Position numbers and translations under genes: made by a program. Shown here in pieces: positions 11,440-22,413 of a DNA stretch of 64,000 nt. The stretch spans positions 16,246,519 to 16,310,518 of the forward strand of contig CM046342.1 in the NCBI GenBank assembly GCA_025403435.1. Direction: 5' to 3'. The notes beneath the pieces are model-generated. The model searched no databases, was not told the origin of the DNA, and was given only the letters and a program-made list of their open reading frames with translations. This DNA comes from Artocarpus heterophyllus. Taxonomy: Eukaryota; Streptophyta; Magnoliopsida; Rosales; Moraceae. Positions within the stretch are counted from its first letter, which is position 1; each line of letters starts with the position of its first letter.

Positions 11440-12057
11440 AGTTCATGCAGCAACAAGCAATTTGAAGGTTGATTTGCTATACCGACGTTTGGGTCATCCT
11501 TCTATGTTGAAAATAAAGAGTTTTTCTAATTTTAATCTTTCTAATAAAGATTGGTTAGGGCCTTGTGATGCTTGCCACTAAGCTAAACATTGTCAATCAA
11601 AATATCCCATTAGCAATAATAGATCAAAGGATAGTTTTGATTTAATTCATTTAGATACTTGGGGTCCATATAATTGTGAGACACATGATGGTTTTTTTAT
11701 TTTCTTACTCTTGTTGATGATCACATAAGCAGTACGTGGGTGAACATGATGAAAACAAAAATTGATGCGCCTATTTTGTTTGAGCGGTTTGTTAAAATGG
11801 TTCAAACACAGTTTGGAAAACAAGTTGAGAAGATAAGATCTAATAATGCCGCTTAATTTGTGTCTAGTAATTTTAAAAGATATGTGTTCGAACAAGGGAT
11901 CCTGTACCAAACTTCATGTCCTCACAAACCATAGCAGAATGGCGTTGTGGAAAGGAAGCACAAGCATTTGCTAGAAGTAGCACGAGCACTAAAATTTCCG
12001 TCCAACATTCCAATTCGCTATTGGGGTGAATGCGTCATGACAGTCGCCTGCCTTATC
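11440..12057 (+). pseudogene. Element A integrase, 5' part, interrupted by insertion B
   Basis: It shows the HHCC-like region (YRRLGHPSMLK and a CDACH remnant), then DLIHLDTWGPY of the DDE core, the FGKQVEKIRSNN second-Asp region (Asp changed) and [19 protein letters not shown] with the catalytic Glu. In-frame stops occur at several places. The sequence breaks at 12057 within the target TTATC and resumes at 21447 with LAPTPKLEGKLPYEVLFNEK. Confidence 0.8.
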
Positions 12058-12248
12058 TGTTAGAAAAATGGCAATTGGATGAATGAGAAATTGATGCTCA
12101 TTGGTGGAGATTAATGGAGGTCATAAACCCCATGTTGTAACACCCAAAGGTATGGATTAATAGGTGATTATGAGCTTCATAATCATGGAAAATAGAGGGT
12201 TACAACCAATGGTTTAATGGGAGATAATGAGCACCATTATCATGGAAA
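12058..12248 (+). repeat. Inverted U3 fragment at the left end of B
   Basis: Reads TGTTAGAAAAATGGCAATTG on the plus strand. It is the exact reverse complement, by eye, of the right end of B (21441 downward) for about 190 bp, until it switches at CATGGAAA to LTR sequence of the other orientation. Confidence 0.88.
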
Positions 12249-12603
12249 GCATGTAATCTGAATAAAATGAATAATATGAACAGGTTACAATTGAAAAGAA
12301 AGAAAATTAGAAAATAAGGAAAACAGATACAACAAAACCTTCAATTGAAGCAACGTAACGTGAAAATTAGATAGAAAAATGGTCGAGGCACGTGTAGGTC
12401 ACGTTTTCCTTAAAACAGATTCGTCCCCTCCGGTTGTGCACGAGGATTTGATGGACGTCTGTCTCCCAGGATACAACGACTAACAACGGAATCTTCAGCA
12501 CTATCGGATACCGTTTCCGGCGAACTTGAAACTGTTTTTTTCTTCTATCACCAAAAATGACTACAACAAAAATAGATGGAATTTGAAAAACAAAGGAAAG
12601 ACT
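12249..12603 (-). repeat. Partial LTR of the B family (3' half)
   Basis: Matches the left portion of the full LTRs at 14394 and 20681 onward (GCATGTAATCTGAATAAAAT through AAAGGAAAGACT). It then jumps at about 12603 to gag sequence that in the intact copy lies near 19465. The join has one or two bases of microhomology. Confidence 0.85.
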
Positions 12604-12965
12604 GCTTCCATGCTTCAATAGCAAGCAAGGTCTGAGCATCTGTTTCATCCTCTCTAACAGTAGGAGGATCCTCTTTCAAGAATCTCGCAAGATTCAGTGT
12701 TGTCAAATAGAACAACATCTTTTGTTGCCAAGTTTTAAAATTTAGTCCATTAAAATTTTCAGGTTTTTCATTGTGGTTCACAGGAACTGTAACCGACAAA
12801 GGTTGCGTCGAGGTTGAAGCATGGACCCTAGGAGATGGCATCGGTGTCTCAGAAGTGCTCCCAGTTGGAACATTCTCAGTTGGAACAACATTCATGTTAT
12901 CACCCATTTCTGAAAATAGAACCAAATATTAGTTTCCTTTAAAGACAAAACTGTTATAAACAGTA

Positions 12966-13001
<36 letters not shown>

Positions 13002-13816
13002 TAAATGTCTTGATTGAAAACACAACATAGCAAATTGATATAATGTAAACGTTTTTACAACGCTCATATATATACATAAACAATTAAGAAATAAAACCAG
13101 TTACATAACAAACAAAACATAAACTACCAATGAAGTAATGAATTAATAACAATGACCAAAACTCTAACATCCATTTGTAATATTCTATCGTAATAATACG
13201 TAATGTGAAAAAATACAATAAATGAACGTTATAATGTACCAAAACATATAACCTGAAGCATTCAACAAAATGTTAATGCATATAGCAAAACCAAAACGTA
13301 TATAGAAAATAATGAGGCTTTTAACGAAAATGAATATGAACATAGTAATAGCAACAGAATACAACAAAATGCAATAAAACATATGACAACTTTATAATAA
13401 CAATATAAAGTAAAATACGTAAAGATTTAGAGCCAGAGAAATTGTAGAGAATCAAAACACACAATCAAGCGATTAGAAAAACAAATATGATTAATACTTG
13501 TAAAACGTCCAATTTTAGGTAACCATGCACAAGGACGAAAATTTAACTTAAAAAAAAAAAAAAAACGTAATTGAACACGAACAACTTTAAAGGATATGGA
13601 TATGCACCATTGCTCCATATGAGGGACATAATATTTATATTAAAGTAACAAACAACCAGAATCAAACAAAACATTAATGCACATGCAATCACGACATATA
13701 TTATATGAACAATTCCAAAACTATGAAGAGAACTAAAAGCCACGAGAGAAAACAATATTTCTTTATCCAAATGCAATAACCTGTCCGTTCTCAAGAGAAA
13801 ATCTGTTTTAAGATTG
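12604..13816 (-). pseudogene. Second, truncated copy of B leader plus start of gag
   Basis: Nearly identical to 19465-20665. The gag start (MGDNMNVVPTENVPTGSTSE) and the following 80 or so residues up to LLAIEAWK are kept; the rest of gag and all of pol are absent. The leader (about 12910-13816) is AT-rich, includes a (TA)n run near 12970-12998, and contains open frames that also occur in the other copy but show no protein family features. Confidence 0.8.
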
Positions 13817-14217
13817 TAATCAAATATATTGGATGGATAAAATGAACAAGTTACAATTATAAAATTGGAAATTGAAATTAAAGAAACAGATACAGCAAAA
13901 CCTTTAACTTCAATGGAAGCAACGCAATGTGAAAATTAGACGAAAATGGTCGAGGCACGTGTAGGTCACGCTTTCCTTAAAACAGATTCGTCCCCTCCGG
14001 TTGTGCACGAGGATTCTACGGACGTCTGTCTCCCAGGATACAACGACTACCAATGAAATCTTAAGCACTATTGGATACCGTTTCCAGCGAACTTGAAACT
14101 GTTTTTCTCTATCACCAAAAAATGACTACAACAAAAACTAGATGGAACTTGAAAAACAAAGGAAAACTCTATGACTTGATGAGTGCAAATTCTATGCAAT
14201 TGAGTGTTTCAAACATG
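13817..14217 (-). repeat. Diverged truncated LTR of the B family
   Basis: Starts TGTAATCAAATATATTGGAT right after the leader, as the true LTR end does at 20666, and follows the LTR to about CAAACATGTGG. It carries many more differences than the two full LTRs show to each other. U3 is missing; from 14218 to 14378 the sequence is unrelated (GT/TA-rich). Confidence 0.75.
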
Positions 14218-14378
14218 TGGATTGTATATTAATCTTTGTTCTTGTGTGTGTGTATATATATACATGTTTCATTGCATGGGTTGTTTACAACGATGGACAG
14301 GCTGTTTGAATCGAAGGAATAGTTTTTGAGTCATATATGTTTACTTTTGAATTCTCGCTTTCTGCTATTTAGTTTGAT

Positions 14379-15154
14379 TGTAATCAAATATAGCATGTAA
14401 TCTGAATAAAATGAATAATATGAACAGGTTACAATTGAAAAGAAAGAAAATTAGAAAATAAGGAAAACAGATACAACAAAACCTTCAATTGAAGCAACGT
14501 AACGTGAAAATTAGATAGAAAAATGGTCGAGGCACGTGTAGGTCACGCTTTCCTTAAAACAGATTCGTCCCCTCCGGTTGTGCACGAGGATTTGATGGAC
14601 GTCTGTCTCCCAGGATACAACGACTAACAACGGAATCTTCAGCACTATCGGATACCGTTTCCGGCGAACTTGAAATTGTTTTTTCCTTCTATCACCAAAA
14701 ATGACTACAACAAAAATAGATGGAATTTGAAAAACAAAGGAAAGACTCTATGACTTGGTGAGTGCAAATTTTATGCAATTGTGTGTGTCTCAAACATGTG
14801 GAGGAGAGTTCATTATATAGGCTTAGAAAATAGATGTTACAATCCACATTATAATGAGCATTATTCAGAATTTATGTGCATAATGACATTGGTTGCAACC
14901 TTCCATTTTCCATGATAATGGTGCTCATTATCTCCCATTAAACCATTGGTTGTAACCCTCCATTTTTCATGATAATGGTGCTCATTATCTCCCATTAAAC
15001 CATTGGTTGTAACCCTCTATTTTCCATGATTATGAAGCTCATAATCACCTATTAATCCATACCTTTGGGTGTTACAACATGGGGTTTATGACCTCCATTA
15101 ATCTCCACCAATGAGCATCAATTTCTCATTCATCCAATTGCCATTTTTCTAACA
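14379..15154 (-). repeat. 3' LTR of the full-length B element
   Basis: 776 bp, the same length as 20666-21441, with roughly seven differences by eye (about 1 percent). The purine tract ATGTGGGGGAT (minus strand) abuts it at 15155-15165. Inside are about 60-bp direct repeats carrying CCATGATAATGGTGCTCATT. Confidence 0.88.
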
Positions 15155-15710
15155 ATCCCCCACATGAATGAAATTGACAAACAACAGAGGAAAAACAATG
15201 ACACTACACGATGATAGAGTTCTACGGTTAATATCTGCATAGGATAGGTAGGCGTTAACCCTTGAACCTTCCCTTGTGAAAGTATGTTTACTTTACTGGC
15301 TGACTAGTAGACGCGATGTCCTTGAACTGTTCTGCCATTTGTGTAAACGATAACATACCTCACACAGATATTTTCCTAACACAGTTTCAGTTCTCATAGT
15401 TATGTTCATTTTGGCCATGAACATCTCCCTGGTTCTGCAAGAGCTTCTAAAGAATTGAGCCCTAGCAATTCTCCTTTGAAGCGGCCCCACTTCTCTCTCA
15501 CATAGGTGATTTCTTACTTATGAGTAACCCGTATTACTCCGCTCGAATTCTCAACGTATTCGACGCGTAAGAATCATTAAAAGTAAACTGCTTAACCTTT
15601 CCCTACGGGTATCACTGTTTTATTATAGGAATGGGTTGGGGTAACCCCCACAGTGATCTTACTCAGTCTATTCAGCTTAGTTATCCCATTGAACCTAGAT
15701 CTTGGGATCT

Positions 15711-17309
15711 CTAGTCAACAAGGTTGGGTTTCCACTGTTTCGACCTATTCTTTATGGGCTTAAGTCCCATTCCTCTTGATGTTTTCTCAACTTGATCTCT
15801 ATTCAGTCCTTTGGTTAACGGATCCGCAATATTTTCTTTAGACCTTACATAGTTTATTGTCATGACTCCAGTTGAGATTAGTTGTCTAACGGTATTATGT
15901 CGACGACGTATATGCCTCGACTTACCATTGTACATCACATTCTGTGCCCTGCCAATAGCAGACTGATTATCACAATGTATGCATATTGCAGGCATAGGTT
16001 TAGGCCATTCAGGGATATCATCCAAGAAATTCCTTAGCCATTCAGCTTCTTCACCGCTTTTATCCAAAGCAACAAATTCAGATTCCATAGTAGATCTGGT
16101 TATTACCGTCTGCTTTGAAGACTTCCATGAAACTGCTGCGCCTCCCAAAGTGAATACGTATCCACTTGTAGCTTTAGAATCCTGTATATCAGATATCCAA
16201 CTTGCGTCAGAATACCCTTCAAGAACTGCAGGATCTCTTGTATAATGTAGCCCATAACTACGTGTATACCGTAAGTATCTGAGTACTCTAACAATCGCTT
16301 TCCAGTGATCATCTCCTGGATTACTCGTGAATCTACTCAGACTACTTACAACATAGGCAATATCTGGTCTTGTACAATTCATTAAGTACATTAAACTGCC
16401 TATCACTCTAGCATATTCCACCTGGGATATACTTTCTCCTCTATTTTTGGACAGATGTTGACTAGTATCAATTGGTGTTCTGGTCACACCAGTGTCATTT
16501 TTACTAAATTTGTCAAGTATCTTGTCCACATAGTGTGACTGGCTCAAGATGAGTCCATTAGGCGACCTTTTGATTTTGATTCCTAAAATCACATCGGCAA
16601 GTCCCATGTCTTTCATGTCAAACCTAGAGTTCAACATATCTTTAGTTGATTTGATCATCCGATTATTGCTACCCACGATTAGCATGTCATCTACATACAG
16701 ACAAAGAATAACATATCCATCGTCTGTTCCTTTGACATAAACACACTTGTCACACTCATTAATTTTGAACCCATTTGACATCATAACATTGTCAAATTTC
16801 TCATGCCATTGGTTTGGTGCTTGTTTAAGCCCATACAAAGACTTCACCAATTTACAGACTTTCTTTTCTTGTCTTGGAGCAATACAACCTTCTGGTTGTT
16901 CCATATAAATTTCCTCTTCAAGGTCTCCATTAAGAAAAGCAGTCTTTACATCCATCTGATGTACTTCAAGATTTTGCAAAGCGGCAATCGCTATGATCAT
17001 TCTTATGGAGGTTATTCTCGTTACAGGAGAATAAGTATCAAAGTAATCAAGGCCTTCTTTTTGTCTATAACCTTTTATAACAAGTCTAGCCTTATACTTG
17101 TCAATTGTTCCATCAGCTTTCATTTTACGTTTGAAAATCCATTTAGAACCTAGCGGTTTACTTCCTGGAGGAAGGTCCACTAATTCCCAAGTATGATTCT
17201 GTATGATGGAATCAATTTCACTCTTTATGGCTTCTTTCCATAAAGGACCCTCCGATGAGCTTACAGCTTCTTTAAAAGTTTGAGGTTCAGCCTCTAGCAT
17301 GTAGGTCAA
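15711..17309 (-). CDS. Element B reverse transcriptase / RNase H (open)
   Basis: A 532-aa open stretch covering the copia RVT_2 reverse transcriptase and RNase H domains. Visible landmarks: [12 protein letters not shown] (24-35), [12 protein letters not shown] (56-67), the first catalytic Asp in [14 protein letters not shown] (117-130), [10 protein letters not shown] (156-165) and the YVDD box at 205-208. The RNase H then shows the expected YSDASW, ESE-type Glu and HCDNQSA motifs, ending [11 protein letters not shown]. No stop or frameshift is seen within these two domains. It is one part of a broken polyprotein: the integrase C-terminus at 17310-17703 has stops, so this is not expected to be expressed as a normal Pol. 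Confidence 0.88.
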   Translation of the reverse strand: MTYMLEAEPQTFKEAVSSSEGPLWKEAIKSEIDSIIQNHTWELVDLPPGSKPLGSKWIFKRKMKADGTIDKYKARLVIKGYRQKEGLDYFDTYSPVTRITSIRMIIAIAALQNLEVHQMDVKTAFLNGDLEEEIYMEQPEGCIAPRQEKKVCKLVKSLYGLKQAPNQWHEKFDNVMMSNGFKINECDKCVYVKGTDDGYVILCLYVDDMLIVGSNNRMIKSTKDMLNSRFDMKDMGLADVILGIKIKRSPNGLILSQSHYVDKILDKFSKNDTGVTRTPIDTSQHLSKNRGESISQVEYARVIGSLMYLMNCTRPDIAYVVSSLSRFTSNPGDDHWKAIVRVLRYLRYTRSYGLHYTRDPAVLEGYSDASWISDIQDSKATSGYVFTLGGAAVSWKSSKQTVITRSTMESEFVALDKSGEEAEWLRNFLDDIPEWPKPMPAICIHCDNQSAIGRAQNVMYNGKSRHIRRRHNTVRQLISTGVMTINYVRSKENIADPLTKGLNRDQVEKTSRGMGLKPIKNRSKQWKPNLVD

Positions 17310-17703
17310 AAAGTCAGGTCCAAATGATTTTTCTGTTCGTGCCCTTTTGCTTCGTCTAGGCTCTTCCTCTTCATATTCGGTTTCAACTTCTTGATGATCT
17401 TGACTATTCTCTTCAATAGTCTCAAATGTTCGTTTAGATGGACTTGGACCATCTCCTTAAGATTTACAAGGAAATACATGTTCAAAAATTATGCATTCCT
17501 AGATTCCATTATCATGTTCTTGTGAATCTCAGGGTTTTTAGATTCATACACAAGGAACTAATATGCACTACTATTGTGGGCATAACCAATGAAGATGCAA
17601 TCAACCGTCTTAGGAGTATTCTCATCTTCTTTAGTGTAGGTATCATTACCTTTGCAAGACACCCCCATACTCTCAAGTATTTATAGGAAGGCTTTCTACC
17701 TTT
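17310..17703 (-). pseudogene. Element B integrase C-terminal / linker region with stops
   Basis: This joins the RT frame to the integrase frame. It reads as decayed copia integrase C-terminal and linker sequence with in-frame stops and at least one frame change. Confidence 0.6.
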
Positions 17704-19362
17704 CTACAATTCATAAGAAGTTTTGTCTTCTTTCTTTCGGGGTACCTTATTTAAAAGGTAATTAGCCAACAAAAATAGCTTCCCCCTTATATTTTGTGGC
17801 AATCCAGAACTTATCATCATCGCATTCGTCATATCCTTTAAGGTACGATTTTTGCGTTCAGCCACACCATTTGACTGAGGTGAATAGGGTGGCGTAACTT
17901 CGTGGATAATACCATGTTGTGCACAAAATTCACTAAATGGTTCTACATATTCACCACCACGGTCACTTCTTACCATCTTAATTTTCTTATTAAGTTGGTT
18001 TTCAACTTCTTGCTTATAGAGAGCAAACTTCTCTATAACTTCATCTTTACTTTTAAGCAAATATACATAGCAATATTTTGTGCTATCATCTATGAATGTA
18101 ACAAAATATTTATTCCCACCTCTAGTTTGAATAAATTTTAAATCACAAACATCGCTATGTATCAAATCAAGTGGCTCAGTATTTCTATCAATCATTTGGT
18201 ATGAAGATCTCGTTAGTTTTGCCTCTACACATATTTCACATTTGTGTTTGGGATCAATATTAAATGTGGGTATGTGATTCAAGTTAATTAATCTACGTAA
18301 AGTATTATAATTAACATGACCTAGTCTACCATGCCATAAATTAGAAGACTCAAGCATATAAGTGGAAGACTTTTTAATTATATTGATGGAATTGGGCTTA
18401 ACAGCCATTACATTCATTTTCCACATCCCATCTTTCACATAACCCTTTCCCACATACATTCCATGTTTAGACAAAACCATTTTATCAGCTTCAAAAACCA
18501 TCTTGAAGCCATGTGAACTCAGCAGAGTTCCAGAAATGAGATTCTTTCGAATATCAGGCACATACAACACATTTTGCAGCTTGACTTCCTTGCCTGATGT
18601 CATTTTTAGAACCACCATCCCTTGGCCCTTGATCTCAGATGTGGCAGAGTTGCCCATATATAGCTTCTCCCCAACTTCTGACAGTACGAGTTCAACAAAA
18701 GCAGCTCTATCACAGCAGACATGGCGTGTGGCCCTAGTGTCTAGCCACCACTCCTTTGGGTTGGAGTCCACCATGTTGACTTCAGAGACCACGACAGAGA
18801 GACTGATGTCTGACACTTCTTGTGTGATGGTGTCCACCACATTAGCCTCTTTCTTCTTGTTTCTCTTTGGCAGCCTACAATCTGCCGACTTGTGACCCAC
18901 CTTGTCACAGTTGAAACATTTTCCTTGGAATTTCTGCTTCTTTGAAATTCCACCCTTAGGCCCCAGCTTGAACCCCGACTTGGTTTTCTTGTTCTTGGAG
19001 CTTTTATCATGCTCCACCACATTTGCTTTGGCAACAGACTTGTTAAAAAGCTTTTTCTCAGATCTTCTATTGTCTTCCTCAATGCGAAGTCGAACAATAA
19101 GATCTTCAACGCTCATCTCTTTACGCTTGTGCTTCAGATAGTTCTTGAAGTCATTCCACGTCGGGGGTAGCATCTCTATGATTGCAGCTACCTGGAAAGA
19201 CTCACTAATTACCATTCCTTTAGCATGAATTTCATGAATGAGTAATTGCAGTTCTTGTATTTGACTAATTACAGTCTTAGAATCCACCATTCTGTAGTTC
19301 ATGAACCGTCCAACTGTGAACTTCTTAGCACCAGCATCTTCTATTTTGTATTTATGGTCCAA
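17704..19362 (-). pseudogene. Element B Gag C-terminus, protease and integrase
   Basis: A 552-aa open stretch. It holds the second half of Gag ([35 protein letters not shown]), a zinc knuckle CX2CX4HX4C at 149-162, the protease region, the GAG-pre-integrase HHCC finger (HGRLGH, CEIC) and the integrase core with [18 protein letters not shown] and [11 protein letters not shown]. The protease active site reads DTRATRH at 208-214 where copia proteins have DSGATRH. The catalytic Asp is present but the conserved Ser and Gly are replaced, so the protease is probably dead. It overlaps the upstream gag piece by 11 bases in another frame. Confidence 0.82.
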
Positions 19363-19768
19363 AGACTCCCATACTTCTTTGGCCGTTTTTTTTCAGACTG
19401 TACACATTATAAAGTGCATCAGTCAAGCCATTCAGAATATAATTCTTGCACAAGAAGTCAGAATGCTTCCATGCTTCAACAGCAAGCAAGGTCTGAGCAT
19501 CTGTTTCATCCTCTCTAACAGTAGGAGGATCCTCTTTCAAGAATCTCGCAAGATTCAGTGTTGTCAAATAGAACAACATCTTTTGTTGCCAAGTTTTAAA
19601 ATTTAGTCCATTAAATTTTTCAGGTTTTTCATTGTGGTTCACAGGAACTGTAACCGACAAAGGTTGCGTTGAGGTTGAAGCATGGACCCTAGGAGATGGC
19701 ATCGGTGTCTCAGAAGTGCTCCCAGTTGGAACATTCTCAGTTGGAACAACATTCATGTTATCACCCAT
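19352..19768 (-). pseudogene. Element B gag, N-terminal part
   Basis: From the ATG at 19768 (MGDNMNVVPTENV) through FNGLNFKTWQQKMLFYLTTLNLARFLKEDPP, a typical copia Gag N-terminus. The frame is lost in a run of eight A residues (minus strand, near 19386-19394). After the run, the correct continuation is found in the 17704-19362 frame. A pyrimidine-rich TCTATTTTCAG lies 3 bases before the ATG, so a spliced leader is possible but unproved. Confidence 0.8.
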
Positions 19769-19789
19769 TTCTGAAAATAGAACCAAATA

Positions 19790-20665
19790 TTAGTTTCCTT
19801 TAAAGACAAAACTGTTATAAACAGTAAACTATATATATATATATATATATATATACATTAAATGTCTTGATTGAAAACACAACATAGCAAATTGATATAA
19901 TGTGAACGGTTTTACAACGCTCATATATATACATAAACAATTAAGAAATAAAACCAGTTACATAACAAACAAAACATAAACTACCAATGAAGTAATGAAT
20001 TAATAACAATGACCAAAACTCTAACATCCATTTGTAATATTCTATCGTAATAATACGTAATGTGTAAAAATACAATAAATGAACGTTATAAAGTACCAAA
20101 ACATATAACCTGAAGCATTCAACAAAATGTTAATGCATATAGCAAAACCAAAACGTATATAGAAAATAATGAGGCTTTTAACGAAAATGAATATGAACAT
20201 AGTTATAGCAACAGAATACAACAAAATGCAATAAAACATATGACAACTTTATAATAACAATATAAAGTAAAATACGTAAAGATTTAGAGCCAGAGAAATT
20301 GTAGAGAATCAAAACATACAATCAAGCGATTAGAAAAACAAATATGATTAATACTTGTAAAACGTCCAATTTTATGTAACCATGCACAAGGACGAAAATT
20401 TAACTTAAAAAAAAAACGTAATTGAACACGAACAACTTTAAAGGATATGGATATGCACCATTGCTCCATATGAGGGACATAATATTTATATTAAAGTAAC
20501 AAACAACCAGAATCAAACAAAACATTAATGCACATGCAATCACGACATATATTATATGAACAATTCCAAAACTATGAAGAGAACTAAAAGCCACAAGAGA
20601 AAACAATATTTCTTTATCCAAATGCAATAACCTGTCCGTTCTCAAGAGAAAGTCAGTTTTAAGAT
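19790..20665 (-). other. Element B untranslated leader
   Basis: About 880 bp between the 5' LTR and gag, AT-rich, with a (TA)n run near 19831-19855. I see no initiator-Met-type primer site next to the LTR. The bases after the LTR read ATCTTAAAACTGACTTTCTC on the minus strand, so another primer is implied. Minus-strand open frames at 20042-20645 also occur in the truncated copy but have no recognisable domain. Confidence 0.5.
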
Positions 20666-21441
20666 TGTAATCAAATTTAGCATGTAATCTGAATAAAATG
20701 AATAATATGAACAGGTTACAATTGAAAAGAAAGAAAATTAGAAAATAAGGAAAACAGATACAACAAAACCTTCAATTGAAGCAACGTAACGTGAAAATTA
20801 GATAGAAAAATGGTCGAGGCACGTGTAGGTCACGTTTTCCTTAAAATAGATTCGTCCCCTCCGGTTGTGCACGAGGATTTGATGGACGTCTATCTCCCAG
20901 GATACAACGACTAACAACGGAATCTTCAGCACTATCGGATACCGTTTCCGGCGAACTTGAAACTGTTTTTTCCTTCTATCACCAAAAATGACTACAACAA
21001 AAATAGATGGAATTTGAAAAACAAAGGAAAGACTCTATGACTTGGTGAGTGCAAATTTTATGCAATTGTGTGTATCTCAAACATGTGGAGGAGAGTTCAT
21101 TATATAGGCTTAGAAAATAGATGTTACAATCCACATTATAATGAGCATTATTCAGAATTTATGTGCATAATGACATTGGTTGCAACCTTCCATTTTCCAT
21201 GATAATGGTGCTCATTATCTCCCATTAAACCATTGGTTGTAACCCTCCATTTTCCATGATAATGGTGCTCATTATCTCCCATTAAACCATTGGTTGTAAC
21301 CCTCTATTTTCCATGATTATGAAGCTCATAATCACCTATTAATCCATACCTTTGGGTGTTACAACATGGGGTTTATGACCTCCATTAATCTCCACCAATG
21401 AGCATCAATTTCTCATTCATCCAATTGCCATTTTTCTAACA
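20666..21441 (-). repeat. 5' LTR of element B
   Basis: 776 bp, TGTTAG to TTACA on the minus strand. Its right end abuts the TTATC target copy at 21442-21446. Confidence 0.9.
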
Positions 21442-21446
21442 TTATC

Positions 21447-21921
21447 AACTTGGCTCCTACGCCAAAGCTCGAGGGAAAATTACCTTATGAGGTACTTTTT
21501 AATGAAAAATCCTTATATGAGTACCTAAGAGGTTTTAGTTGTCTCTGCTATATGTATCACACGCCTAAGCCATTAGACAAGTTTGAGGCAAGGTCTAGGC
21601 GATGTGCTTTTCTTGGATATGGATCATGGAAAAAGACATACAAGGTTCTCAAAATTGAGACGAACAAAATATTTGAGTCTTAGGATGTTATTTTTTACGA
21701 GGACATATTCCTTTTCCAAGATCAAGAAAAGAAAAATGTTGAGGGAGTAGCAGTAGCAAAGCTGCAGCAACATTTTCAGGCATTTGATGACTTGAGTGAA
21801 AGTGTGGTAACCAATGACCTAGTTACACAAGAGGCAATAAGCAGCAACCTTCCAACAAGGCCGTTGCAAAAAAGACGCTTGCCGAAGCATCTTAAAAATT
21901 ATGTGCTAACTTGTTTGAAGA
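21447..21921 (+). pseudogene. Element A integrase, 3' part
   Basis: Continues the A integrase after insertion B. Conserved block: KLPYEVLFNEK, FSCLCYMY and KFEARSRRCAFLGYGSWKKTYKVL, with one stop in the LE(S)*DV region, then the linker with LPTRPLQKRR. It is interrupted at 21921 by the ATAAT target copy of C. Confidence 0.8.
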
Positions 21922-21926
21922 ATAAT

Positions 21927-22168
21927 TGTCGGAGAATATTGAGTGATTCTAGGAATAAATTCTTGATTTAGTCAATGTATATCTTTATGATTCTGTACTA
22001 TATATATAGGCTAATTGATTAGGTTACTAATTATAGGCAGATTTGTCAACTGATTGATTAGGGATAAACCTTCCTTTTACGTTGTTCTCATTCTTGGCCT
22101 ATAAGAGGCTGCTGTAATATATTGAAAGGTGGAATAAGATAATTTTTTAATTCCCAATCTCTGTGATA
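21927..22168 (+). repeat. 5' LTR of element C
   Basis: 242 bp. It contains the TACTATATATATAGG TATA-like motif near 22001-22015, the likely promoter core. Confidence 0.92.
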
Positions 22169-22181
22169 TGGTATCCGAGCC
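22169..22181 (+). promoter_or_regulatory. Primer-binding site of element C
   Basis: TGGTATCCGAGCC directly after the LTR. It resembles the initiator-Met tRNA complement with one change (C for A at position 8). Confidence 0.8.
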
Positions 22182-22413
22182 TTAAGCTTTCCCTGGGAAT
22201 TGAAACGTTTGGATTTCACAACCTTCTTCTTTGTGCTCTGTTCTTGCTTTGTTTTCTGAGAACAAAACAGAGCATATTTTTTTCAGTCATTGTTGCTAGA
22301 TAAGTTGTCTCACCCTTGATCATCTTTTTTTTCCTCTCAAGGAGAAGTCAACGCTGCCTGTGGTTGGTGGTTCTTGCTGCCTGTAGTTGGTCATTCCTGA
22401 AGGACAGATCAGG

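Larger units (their letters stand above)
12058..21441 (-). mobile_element. Composite, rearranged Ty1/copia insertion B
   Basis: A 9384-bp insertion into the integrase of A, flanked by TTATC on both sides (12053-12057, 21442-21446). The right part is a conventional minus-strand element: 5' LTR 20666-21441, internal 15155-20665, 3' LTR 14379-15154. Left of this the insertion continues with a second, truncated copy of the same family (leader and start of gag, 12604-13816; a diverged LTR piece, 13817-14217; a 345-bp LTR piece, 12249-12603). It ends in 191 bp of U3 sequence in the opposite orientation (12058-12248). Both outer termini are therefore U3 ends, TGTTAG outward-in on each side. Only one target duplication encloses the whole. 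Confidence 0.85.

Noticed and set aside
13185..13794. Hydrophobic minus-strand frames in the B leader (also 20042-20645), considered as membrane or env-like proteins
   Set aside because: They are AT-rich translations in the untranslated leader, with weak start context and homopolymer-length differences that change the frames between copies.
18503..19141. Long plus-strand frames opposite the B polyprotein (and similar antisense frames at 25222-25530, 25897-26178, 26491-26853)
   Set aside because: They are antisense shadows of retroelement coding sequence; codon pattern and conservation belong to the other strand.
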